Positions 46,562-55,744 of a stretch of DNA of 64,000 nt are shown one piece after another. The position numbers and the translations under genes were made by a program. Positions within the stretch are counted from its first letter, which is position 1. Every line of letters begins with the position of its first letter. The stretch is from assembly GCA_900768045.1 (NCBI GenBank), contig CAAGBL010000004.1, forward strand, positions 1 through 64,000, read 5' to 3'. The notes beneath the pieces are model-generated. The model was not told where the DNA came from, did not search any database, and saw only the letters and a list, made by a program, of their open reading frames with translations. The DNA comes from an uncultured Alistipes sp. GTDB lineage: Bacteria; Bacteroidota; Bacteroidia; Bacteroidales; Rikenellaceae.

Positions 46562-46594
46562 TAAAAAAGGGGGCGCACTAAGCAACCCCCCCCC
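46562..46594 (-). terminator. Terminator of gyrB with a nine-base C/G tract
   Basis: On the minus strand a G9 run (46586-46594) and a C5 run (46568-46572 region) can form a GC stem around a loop of about 12 nt. TTTTTT follows. It lies 5 nt past the gyrB stop codon. Confidence 0.7.
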
Positions 46595-46599
46595 ATTAA

Positions 46600-48811
<2,212 letters not shown>

Positions 48812-48843
48812 CTTGACAAACGCTATTTCACGTATTATATTTG
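48812..48843 (+). promoter_or_regulatory. Promoter of the ATPase-primase pair
   Basis: CTTG (48812-48815), 20 nt, then TATATTTG (48836-48843) is a near-consensus Bacteroidota promoter 75 nt before the ATPase start. Confidence 0.7.
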
Positions 48844-48849
48844 CACCGT

Positions 48850-48867
48850 GAATCGCAGTCGTGATTC
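48850..48867 (+). repeat. Inverted repeat just downstream of the ATPase promoter
   Basis: GAATC (48850-48854) and GATTC (48863-48867) flank 8 nt at the predicted transcript start. It could be an operator or a leader hairpin for the ATPase gene. Confidence 0.35.
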
Positions 48868-48918
48868 GTGACATTTCGTCGTAAATAGTTTTATTCTACA
48901 ACTTAAAACCTTGATTAT

Positions 48919-49986
48919 ATGAACACTACCGACCATTCGGCAGCGTTATGTACACACGTTGCCCAGCTTGTCGACTCATTCGACACCGTAAATTCAACTG
49001 TTGAACATTTAGCAACAACACCCACAGCCCAACAGCTAACCTCAGAGGAGGAGGCCGAGGAGCTCAAGAGCTACCTCGAGCGCATTAGCTTTGGCTCGGA
49101 GATGCTCCTCAAGAGGTACGATAGCCACGATGCGCTCCTTGAGCCGATACTTCCACGCCAAGGCGTTGTTGCCCTCGTTGGCTCTTCCGACTCGGGCAAG
49201 TCGTCGCTACTTAGAGGCTTAGCCATGGCCATAGTCTCGGGCAAGGAGGAGTATATAGGCTTTAAGCTCAATGCTCGCACCCGACGTGCCATCTATGTAT
49301 CTACCGAGGACGACGAGGCATCGTTGGCAAACCTCATGCGTAGGCAGACGGCACTAAGCTCTAACTATGACGCACTTAACTACGACAACCTACACTTTAT
49401 CTTCAACACCGACAACCTCCTCGAAACTATCGAGCTTGGGCTTATACACCGCACCCCCGACGTAGTTATTATAGATGCCTTTGCCGACCTCTACACTGGC
49501 CCGCTGAACGAGAACAACCGTGTGCGAGGCTTTCTGCAATCCTTTGCGCAGTTGGCCGTGAAGTACCAGACCTTGTTTATCTTCCTGCACCACACGGGCA
49601 AGCGCACCGAGAACCTTGCCCCCTCGAAGCACAATGCCATAGGCTCGCAGGGCTTTGAGGCTAAGATGCGCCTTGTGATGGAGCTTCGCACGGATTGTGA
49701 GCGTGCCGACATTCGTCATCTCTGTATCGTCAAGGGCAACTACCTCCCAGCAGAGTATAAGCACGACTCCTTTGAGCTACGCTTTACCCCCGAGCTAAAC
49801 TTCGAGGCCACAGGCGAGCGTGTTCCCTTTGGCTTGCTTCGTGAGCATAGCGACAATGACAACGAGAAGCTACAACTCATTCAGCAGATGCGCTCGGAGG
49901 GAAAGACCTACCAGCAGATAGCTGATGAAATGGGATACAAGAGCAGGTCGGCAGTAGCCAACATTCTAAAAAGGTCAGAGTTGTAG
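48919..49986 (+). CDS. RepA/KaiC-like AAA ATPase with a C-terminal helix-turn-helix
   Basis: A 355-aa RecA-fold ATPase of the plasmid RepA/helicase type. Walker A is GSSDSGKSS (residues 88-96) and Walker B is VVIIDAFADLYTG. FIFLHHTGK matches the conserved histidine region of this branch. An N-terminal 80-residue Glu/Thr-rich extension precedes it. The C-terminal helix-turn-helix (about 325-355) reads TYQQIADEMGYKSRSAVANIL. Such proteins pair with primases in Bacteroidota mobile elements. Here it is followed, after a 77-bp gap with an inverted repeat, by exactly such a primase, but no integrase or relaxase is present. Confidence 0.8.
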   Translation: MNTTDHSAALCTHVAQLVDSFDTVNSTVEHLATTPTAQQLTSEEEAEELKSYLERISFGSEMLLKRYDSHDALLEPILPRQGVVALVGSSDSGKSSLLRGLAMAIVSGKEEYIGFKLNARTRRAIYVSTEDDEASLANLMRRQTALSSNYDALNYDNLHFIFNTDNLLETIELGLIHRTPDVVIIDAFADLYTGPLNENNRVRGFLQSFAQLAVKYQTLFIFLHHTGKRTENLAPSKHNAIGSQGFEAKMRLVMELRTDCERADIRHLCIVKGNYLPAEYKHDSFELRFTPELNFEATGERVPFGLLREHSDNDNEKLQLIQQMRSEGKTYQQIADEMGYKSRSAVANILKRSEL

Positions 49987-49997
49987 CTCTTTGTTCA

Positions 49998-50040
49998 TGT
50001 TCACGTGTTCATAAACCCTATGTTTTTGAACATGTGAACA
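49998..50040. repeat. 14-bp inverted repeat built of TGTTCA units between the ATPase and primase genes
   Basis: TGTTCACGTGTTCA (49998-50011) and TGAACATGTGAACA (50027-50040) are inverted copies with one mismatch around a 15-nt spacer. TGTTCA also repeats directly within the left arm and just upstream (49992 on). It might be an operator, a processing hairpin or an iteron-like site. Confidence 0.6.
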
Positions 50041-50063
50041 ACACAAACTAATAAAATATCAGT

Positions 50064-51017
50064 ATGAGTGAATATAGATATCAGTTAGAAAAGTACCGAG
50101 GTCGAGGCTCGAGATATGTCTGTCCCAAGTGTCGAAGAAAACACACATTTACTCGATATATTGATACATATAATAATAATATATATATCAATGATGATGT
50201 AGGTAAGTGTAACCGTTTGGATAAGTGCGGGTATCACTACACACCTAAACAATACTACGAAGACCACCCTTATCTACGTGATATTAACAAGACTATGCAA
50301 CCTTGGTCAGTCAGTCATTTACATAGGCAAAATGACCGACTGACCATGACCACCCCCCACTTCGACACCATTCCAGAGTGGATTGTAGAGGGCTCGCTTC
50401 GGCGTGGCAACACACATGTCGAGTGGTTGCAGAGGGTATTCAACCCCGCAGATGTTGAGCGAGTGGTTAGCGAGTACCAGATAGGTGGCACTCGTGAGGG
50501 GCATGCCGTATTTTGGCAGCGTGACGCTGAGGGCGGTGTGCGCACAGGTAAAATCATGGCCTACAACCCCACAACGGGCAAGCGACAAAAGGGTAGTGGC
50601 TCGGTCGACTGGGTGCATAGCACGATGCTTCGTCAGGGGCTAATCGAAGAGTTTAGCCTCAGGCAGTGCCTCTATGGCGAGCACCTCTTAAAGCGCTATC
50701 CGACTCATATTGTGGGCGTTGTCGAGAGCTACAAGACGGCACACATAGCCTCGATTCTCATGCCCCACATAGTGTGGACAGCCACCGATTCGCTCTCGGG
50801 ACTAAGCTGTGAGCGTCTTGCGGGGCTTCGTCACAGACACGTCATCTTCTTCCCCGACGAGGGACGAGGATATGAGGAGTGGAGCGCCAAGATACCGAAA
50901 ATAGCTCAGGAGGTGGGCTTCGACTACCGCATATCAAGCTTCATGGAGGGTGGCATGTATGGCCAAGGTGCCGACATCGGAGATGTTGTAAACGAGCAGG
51001 AGTATTGCCCCTTTTAG
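50064..51017 (+). CDS. Zinc-finger/Toprim primase-like protein (DUF6371-type)
   Basis: A 317-aa protein with an N-terminal zinc-binding module: C20 and C23 in YVCPKCRRKH, then C49 and C55 in GKCNRLDKCGYHY. The C-terminal half has a Toprim-like pattern, with a glutamate in GVVESYKTAH and an acidic motif in VIFFPDEGRGYEEW. This layout is common in Bacteroidota mobile-element primases. The first 280 bp are clearly AT-richer than the rest. It is probably cotranscribed with the upstream ATPase gene. Confidence 0.7.
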   Translation: MSEYRYQLEKYRGRGSRYVCPKCRRKHTFTRYIDTYNNNIYINDDVGKCNRLDKCGYHYTPKQYYEDHPYLRDINKTMQPWSVSHLHRQNDRLTMTTPHFDTIPEWIVEGSLRRGNTHVEWLQRVFNPADVERVVSEYQIGGTREGHAVFWQRDAEGGVRTGKIMAYNPTTGKRQKGSGSVDWVHSTMLRQGLIEEFSLRQCLYGEHLLKRYPTHIVGVVESYKTAHIASILMPHIVWTATDSLSGLSCERLAGLRHRHVIFFPDEGRGYEEWSAKIPKIAQEVGFDYRISSFMEGGMYGQGADIGDVVNEQEYCPF

Positions 51018-51018
51018 G

Positions 51019-51050
51019 AGAAAAGTGAGAGGAGAAAAGTGAAAAGTGAG
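51019..51050. repeat. AAAAGTGA short repeats
   Basis: Three copies of AAAAGTGA occur in 32 bp just after the primase stop codon, separated by GAGGAG or directly adjacent. They are non-coding and open the repeat-rich gap that extends to 51649. Confidence 0.55.
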
Positions 51051-51069
51051 GTGTCTGCGACGCTTTGTT

Positions 51070-51101
51070 TAATTAGTAATTAGTAATTAGTAATTAGTAA
51101 A
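51070..51101. repeat. TAATTAG tandem array
   Basis: Four consecutive 7-bp TAATTAG units. Related arrays occur at 51504-51600 (inverse orientation) and 54813-54837. Confidence 0.75.
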
Positions 51102-51105
51102 GAGG

Positions 51106-51243
51106 AATGGGATAAATGGGTATGATGGGATAAATGGGATAGATGGGAAAATCCCATCAAGCGAAGCGCCCCCATCGCCCCCATCAAGCGCAGCGTTACC
51201 CAGCCCTACCCAGAGCTTTAGCGGCATTACCCAGTCATACCCA
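51106..51243. repeat. G-rich/C-rich imperfect inverted repeat
   Basis: Left half repeats GGGATAAATGGG-like units. The right half is full of CCCATC and TACCCAG units. For example TGGGTATGATGGG (51117-51129) pairs imperfectly with CCCAGTCATACCCA (51230-51243). The whole could fold as a long hairpin. Confidence 0.5.
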
Positions 51244-51247
51244 GCCC

Positions 51248-51341
51248 TGTCATGTTGAGCGAAAGCGAAACATCTCGCAGTGAGTACGAACATTAAACGT
51301 TAGCACAAACTGAGAGATTCTTCGCTACGCTCAGAATGACA
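51248..51341. repeat. 94-bp palindromic element, copy 1
   Basis: Terminal TGTCAT and ATGACA are followed inward by TGAGC/GCTCA, GCGAA/TTCGC and ATCTC/GAGAT, with short unpaired blocks between. The central 30 bp differ slightly from copy 2. It codes for nothing and resembles the small palindromic repeats spread through many bacterial genomes. Confidence 0.85.
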
Positions 51342-51369
51342 TATACAATGACATTATTGATACTCAGTA

Positions 51370-51462
51370 TGTCATGTTGAGCAAAGCGAAACATCTCGCA
51401 GTGAGTACGAACATTCAACGTTAGCACCAACCGAGAGATTCTTCGCTACGCTCAGAATGACA
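51370..51462. repeat. 93-bp palindromic element, copy 2
   Basis: It has the same arms as copy 1 and over 90% identity by eye, in the same orientation, 28 bp downstream. The centre differs at only a few positions. Confidence 0.85.
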
Positions 51463-51503
51463 TTGTCAGTGAGTAATGATGGTAAGTAGCAACGAAAGAG
51501 TGT

Positions 51504-51600
51504 TACTAATTACTCACTACTCTTTACTAATTACTCTTTACTCTTTACTAATTACTCTTTACTCTTTACTAATTACTCTTTACTCACTACTCTTTACTAT
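51504..51600. repeat. ACTAATTACTCTTT tandem array
   Basis: About five degenerate copies of a 14-21 bp unit. Read on the minus strand it is the TAATTAGT motif seen at 51070 and 54813 with AAAGAG spacers. Confidence 0.75.
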
Positions 51601-51649
51601 TTTTTAAAAAAAATTATCAATGCCTCACTCTTAATTACTATTTTTTTCA

Positions 51650-51657
51650 TATCTTTG
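51650..51657 (+). promoter_or_regulatory. -7 box directly before the HAD phosphatase gene
   Basis: TATCTTTG, full consensus, ends 6 nt before the ATG at 51664, which implies a leaderless or near-leaderless transcript. No -33 TTTG is seen. Confidence 0.5.
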
Positions 51658-51663
51658 TACATT

Positions 51664-52266
51664 ATGAGCAACTACGTAAATATTGTTTTCGACCTTGGCG
51701 GCGTGGTCTTCGCACGTGACCCCCGAAAATTCGAGCCCGAGTTTATAGAGTTTTTCAGCTACATCACACTGCCCCAGATGCCTAAGTTCTGGGAGGAGTA
51801 CGACCGTGGCGTAGTGAGCTACGAAGATACACTTGCGGCTCTTGCTCGCTATAACTCGTGCACAAGGGAGCTTGCCGAGAAAAACCTCCGTCGCTCGATA
51901 CTTACCCAAGAGGCAATACCCGCAACAAAGAGCCTCATCGAGGAGCTAAAGCAGGCTAACCTAAAGCTTTATGTGCTATCCAATATGTCGTTGGAGTTCA
52001 TAGAGTTTCTTCGTAAGCAAGAGGTCTATCAGAACTTCGATGGCGAGGTTGTATCGTGCGAGGAGCATGTGGTTAAGCCCGAGGCTGAAATCTACCGTCG
52101 ACTCGTCAAGCGCTACGGCCTAAATCCGAGCGAAACACTCTTTATAGACGACCGCAAGGCCAACATCGACACAGCAATATCTGAGGGCTGGGGTGGCTAC
52201 CACTTCAACGCCCACAACCCCGAGGCAAGCTGCGAGGAGCTACGCCGAATAATTCTCAAGAGATAA
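51664..52266 (+). CDS. HAD-superfamily phosphatase (YihX-like)
   Basis: A 200-aa HAD subfamily IA hydrolase. Motif I is FDLGGVV (D10), of the DxG form seen in YihX rather than DxD. Motif II lies in LYVLSNMS. Motif III is the lysine in VVKPEAEIY and motif IV is FIDDRKANID. E. coli YihX acts on glucose-1-phosphate. The gene starts at ATG 51664; an earlier in-frame TTG lies inside the promoter box. It is followed after 34 bp by malQ, so a role near alpha-glucan metabolism is plausible but inferred. Confidence 0.85.
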   Translation: MSNYVNIVFDLGGVVFARDPRKFEPEFIEFFSYITLPQMPKFWEEYDRGVVSYEDTLAALARYNSCTRELAEKNLRRSILTQEAIPATKSLIEELKQANLKLYVLSNMSLEFIEFLRKQEVYQNFDGEVVSCEEHVVKPEAEIYRRLVKRYGLNPSETLFIDDRKANIDTAISEGWGGYHFNAHNPEASCEELRRIILKR

Positions 52267-52300
52267 CCGAACATAATACATAGATATAAACATAGAGTAT

Positions 52301-54754
52301 ATGACACTAAATCTTAGATTAGAGTACAACACCACGTATGGCGAGGATTTATACGTGGTTGTTGGCGCTGCAAAAGAGAGGGCATATCCAATGACATACG
52401 TTGGCAATGCCACATGGAGTGCCACACTACAACTCAGTGCAGCCACTGAGCTATGCTACCGCTACGAGGTACGCTATCAGGATACCACTATCCGCAAGGA
52501 GTGGACCGAAAAGCGCACCTTGCCACTCGACAAGAAGGTTACAAACGTGCGCATTCTCGACCGTTGGGGCGACATGCCTTCTGACCGCTCGTTCCACTCG
52601 TCGATGTTTACCGATGGTGTCTTTGCCCGCACCTCACGCAAGAGGGCTCAGGGTGTTGCCGATGGCTACATCACATTCCTCGTGGATATCGCAGCTATAC
52701 GCCCACACCAGAGCGTTGTGATGGTGGGCGATGGCAAGGCGCTCGGCAACTGGGACGTAAAGAAGGGTGTTAAGCTCAGCGACGCTCAGTTCCCAATATG
52801 GAACGCACGCATCAAGGCTCCTAAGGGTGCTTTTGCCTATAAGTTTGTTATCGTAGATAGCGAGTCGGGCAATGTGGCAGCTTGGCAGTCGGGCGAGAAC
52901 TACTACTTCAACGAGCATGTAGCCGAGGGCGAGGCTCTTGTTATTGAGGGCTTGCGTCCTCAGTTCGACACTGCTCCATGGCGTGGTGCGGGTGTTGCTA
53001 TCCCAGTATTCTCACTACGCTCAGAGTCGAGCTTCGGCGTTGGCGAGTTCAACGATATTCGCCTTATGGTAGATTGGGCTACGGCAACAGGCCAGTCAAT
53101 AATTCAGATTCTGCCTATCAACGATACCACCATGACCAACACATGGCAGGACTCCTACCCATACAATGCCAACTCTACATTCGCTCTACACCCTCAGTTC
53201 CTCCACCTACCACATGTAGGCAAGCTCAAGGATAAGGCTCAGATGGAGCGCTTCGAGGCGTTGGGTAAGGAGCTTAACTCGCTTCCAAATGTCGACTACG
53301 AGCGAGTAAACAACGCCAAAGCCGAGTACCTACACCTTATCTTCGACCAGGAGGGCAAGAAGACGCTTGCATCAAAGGAGTTTAAGGCCTTTATGGCAGC
53401 TAACGAGGAGTGGTTGCGCCCATACGCTATCTTCTGCGCCTTGCGTGATGAGAAGGGCACACCTGACTTTGCGGAGTGGGGCTCAATGGCTAAGTACACC
53501 AAGGCCAAGGCTACAAAATATGAGAAGGAGCACGCCGAGGCTGTTGCCTATAACTACTTCGTGCAGTACCACCTTGCGAAGCAGTTGCGTGAGGTGCGTG
53601 ACTATGCACATGCTCACGGCGTAGTTCTCAAGGGCGACATTCCAATCGGTATCTCTCGCACAAGCGTCGATGCATGGGTATACCCCGAGCTCTTCAACAT
53701 GGACTCGTCAGCGGGTGCTCCACCAGATGACTTCTCTGTCATGGGCCAGAACTGGGGCTTCCCAACATACAACTGGGCTAAGATGGCTGAGGACGGCTAT
53801 CGCTGGTGGAAGGCTCGCTTCGTGAAGATGGCCGAGTACTTCGATGCATACCGTATCGACCACATCCTTGGCTTCTTCCGCATCTGGGAGATTCCTCTCG
53901 ACGCTGTAAATGCACTTCTTGGTCGCTTCAACCCAGCACTCCCTTACTCTTACGAGGAGATTGCTTCCTACGGCTTTAACTTCGAGGGCTGGCACGTGGG
54001 CGATGTTTCCAAGAGCGATAACGTGCTATTTGTCGAGGATAAGACTGAGCGTGGTAAGTTCCACCCTCGTATCTCGGCATACAACACCGACTGCTACCGT
54101 TGGCTTAGCGACGAGCAGAAGGAGGCCTACAACCGCCTATATAACGACTTCTTCTATCGTCGTCACAACGACTTCTGGAAGTGGGAGGCACTCAAGAAGC
54201 TACCACCACTTACCGAGGCTACACGCATGCTCGTATGTGGCGAGGACTTGGGTATGATTCCCGACTGCGTGCCATCAGTGATGTCGGGCGAGCAGATTCT
54301 CTCGCTCGAGATTCAGCGCATGCCTAAAGACGCAAAGATTGAGTTTGGCTCAACATACGACTACCCCTACCTCTCAATCTGCACCACAGGTACTCACGAT
54401 ATGAATCCACTACGTGCTTGGTGGGAGGAGGATAGAGGCGTGACACAGCGCTTCTACAACCAGGTGCTTGGCGCATGGGGCGAGGCTCCATACTTCTGCG
54501 AGCCTTGGATCTCGGAGCAGGTTATCGCTATGCACCTCAAGTCGCCAGCAATGCTCACGGTTCTTCCGTTGCAGGACTGGATGGCTATGGACGGCGAGTT
54601 GCGTCGTGAGAATCCACACGATGAGCGTATCAACGTGCCAGCAAACTCACGCCACTACTGGCGCTACCGCATGCACATCACCCTCGAGGAGCTTCTGGGG
54701 AGCGATAATCTAAACAAGATGATTCGTCAGAAAATCGCCGAGTCAGGCCGATAG
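52301..54754 (+). CDS. malQ: 4-alpha-glucanotransferase (GH77) with two CBM20-like modules
   Basis: An 817-aa amylomaltase that transfers alpha-1,4-glucan segments. Two starch-binding CBM20-like domains precede the catalytic core (about 1-95 and 122-215; the second has VVMVGDGKALGNWD). The GH77 domain starts near APWRGAGVAIPVFSLRSE. The nucleophile is D520 in YRIDHILG, the acid/base is E648 in CGEDLGMIP and a third acid is D700 in THDMNP. The two-CBM20 architecture is that of plant DPE2 and many Bacteroidota enzymes, suited to long glucans. A terminator follows. Confidence 0.94.
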   Translation: MTLNLRLEYNTTYGEDLYVVVGAAKERAYPMTYVGNATWSATLQLSAATELCYRYEVRYQDTTIRKEWTEKRTLPLDKKVTNVRILDRWGDMPSDRSFHSSMFTDGVFARTSRKRAQGVADGYITFLVDIAAIRPHQSVVMVGDGKALGNWDVKKGVKLSDAQFPIWNARIKAPKGAFAYKFVIVDSESGNVAAWQSGENYYFNEHVAEGEALVIEGLRPQFDTAPWRGAGVAIPVFSLRSESSFGVGEFNDIRLMVDWATATGQSIIQILPINDTTMTNTWQDSYPYNANSTFALHPQFLHLPHVGKLKDKAQMERFEALGKELNSLPNVDYERVNNAKAEYLHLIFDQEGKKTLASKEFKAFMAANEEWLRPYAIFCALRDEKGTPDFAEWGSMAKYTKAKATKYEKEHAEAVAYNYFVQYHLAKQLREVRDYAHAHGVVLKGDIPIGISRTSVDAWVYPELFNMDSSAGAPPDDFSVMGQNWGFPTYNWAKMAEDGYRWWKARFVKMAEYFDAYRIDHILGFFRIWEIPLDAVNALLGRFNPALPYSYEEIASYGFNFEGWHVGDVSKSDNVLFVEDKTERGKFHPRISAYNTDCYRWLSDEQKEAYNRLYNDFFYRRHNDFWKWEALKKLPPLTEATRMLVCGEDLGMIPDCVPSVMSGEQILSLEIQRMPKDAKIEFGSTYDYPYLSICTTGTHDMNPLRAWWEEDRGVTQRFYNQVLGAWGEAPYFCEPWISEQVIAMHLKSPAMLTVLPLQDWMAMDGELRRENPHDERINVPANSRHYWRYRMHITLEELLGSDNLNKMIRQKIAESGR

Positions 54755-54768
54755 TTGCCAACAACAAA

Positions 54769-54807
54769 CAAGGGGCTTTCCACTTACGGAGAGCCCCTTG
54801 TTGTTTT
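54769..54807 (+). terminator. Terminator of malQ
   Basis: A 13-bp stem with one mismatch (54769-54781 with 54788-54800) and a 6-nt loop is followed by TTGTTTT. It begins 14 nt after the stop codon. Confidence 0.85.
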
Positions 54808-54812
54808 AGTGA

Positions 54813-54837
54813 GTAATTAGTAATTAGTAATTAGTAA
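54813..54837. repeat. TAATTAG tandem array, third site
   Basis: Three TAATTAG units, identical to the array at 51070-51101. Confidence 0.7.
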
Positions 54838-54870
54838 TAATTTCTTCAGTATAAGATAGTTGTTCCTGCT

Positions 54871-54951
54871 GTCTTAATGGTCTTTATTGTCTTAGTGGTC
54901 TTAATGGTCTTAGTGGTCTTAGTGGTCTTAGTGGTCTTAATGGTCTCTGCT
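54871..54951. repeat. 9-bp GTCTTAGTG tandem array
   Basis: Nine consecutive 9-bp units: GTCTTAATG, GTCTTTATT, GTCTTAGTG, GTCTTAATG, three GTCTTAGTG, GTCTTAATG and a degenerate GTCTCTGCT. It lies between the malQ terminator and the S1/P1 nuclease stop codon and codes for nothing evident. Confidence 0.85.
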
Positions 54952-54968
54952 GTCCCTCTATTCCTAAT

Positions 54969-55739
54969 TTAGTAAATCTCCTCAAGCAGAGCAGCTAAGC
55001 GTAGTCCACCCTTGAGCAGCTGTTGCTCAACAACTGAAGCATAGTGCGCCACATAGTCGTACGAGAGGTTAGCACCAGTCGCCGAGTTACGATATACGTC
55101 GTCGGCAAGCGTCACACACTCCTCAATCCAATCATTCGGCGTGCCCTGAACAATAGCTCGGCACTGCTTAGGATTGAGCCTGTCTATCTGCTTCTGCCAC
55201 TCTGTGTAGCTCCACCTATGCGCTGACTCAACAATCTCGCTATCCCACACCGAGTGTAGCTTTCGGCTCTTGCCGAAGTAGGTTACCTGAGTAAGGTTGC
55301 CTCCTCTGTCGCTCTTATGTCCTGCGTGCATGGGGCAGTGCATATCGCCCACCAAGTGAATGAGCATCATAAGCTCCGCACGCTCCTCCTCCCTCCTAAG
55401 CTCGCCACTCTTTAGGCGCTCGACAATGGCGTTTACTGCCGTCACCACATCGCCCTTAGGCTCTCGCTGCGACTCTGCGTAGCTACCCTCCGATGGCTCA
55501 ACATTAACATAGTGCCATGTCTTGGTGTAGGCATACTCGGGCGTATGGCTGGCGTTATCCAACCAGTTAGCCACATATACCATCGACTCTCCATCAAGCA
55601 CCGCCTCAATGCGCTTTAACGCTCGCTTCGAGAGGTGGTTTTCGGCAACTGAGGCAACGACATCGTGACCCTTAGGGCCCCATGCCGAGGCGCTAAGCGT
55701 AAACGACGTAGCGATGAGCGCCATGAATACTCTTCTCAT
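54969..55739 (-). CDS. S1/P1-type nuclease
   Basis: A 256-aa secreted zinc nuclease. After the signal peptide (about 1-19, ending ASA) the mature chain would begin with W20, which in P1 nuclease ligates zinc through its N-terminus. The other zinc residues are in place: H25, D61, H76, H128, D132, H138, H162 and D166 (motifs GPKGHD, NWLDNA, TWHYVN, LIHLVGDMHCPMHAG, HSVWDSEIV). It degrades single-stranded DNA or RNA outside the cytoplasm. It starts 5 bp after rho and may be cotranscribed. Confidence 0.92.
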   Translation of the reverse strand: MRRVFMALIATSFTLSASAWGPKGHDVVASVAENHLSKRALKRIEAVLDGESMVYVANWLDNASHTPEYAYTKTWHYVNVEPSEGSYAESQREPKGDVVTAVNAIVERLKSGELRREEERAELMMLIHLVGDMHCPMHAGHKSDRGGNLTQVTYFGKSRKLHSVWDSEIVESAHRWSYTEWQKQIDRLNPKQCRAIVQGTPNDWIEECVTLADDVYRNSATGANLSYDYVAHYASVVEQQLLKGGLRLAALLEEIY

Positions 55740-55744
55740 AGAGT

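Noticed and set aside
46586..46594. Phase-variable homopolymer in a coding gene
   Set aside because: The tract lies after the gyrB stop codon and before the udk start, so it cannot shift a reading frame.
49998..50011. parS site at the CACGTG in the ATPase-primase gap
   Set aside because: The flanks are direct TGTTCA repeats, not the inverted TTTCACGTGAAA arrangement of parS.
51504..51600. CRISPR-like array
   Set aside because: Units are short, degenerate and contiguous with no unique spacers, and no cas genes are present.
48919..51649. Idea of an intact plasmid, phage or integrative element
   Set aside because: No integrase, relaxase, structural gene or flanking att repeats could be seen.
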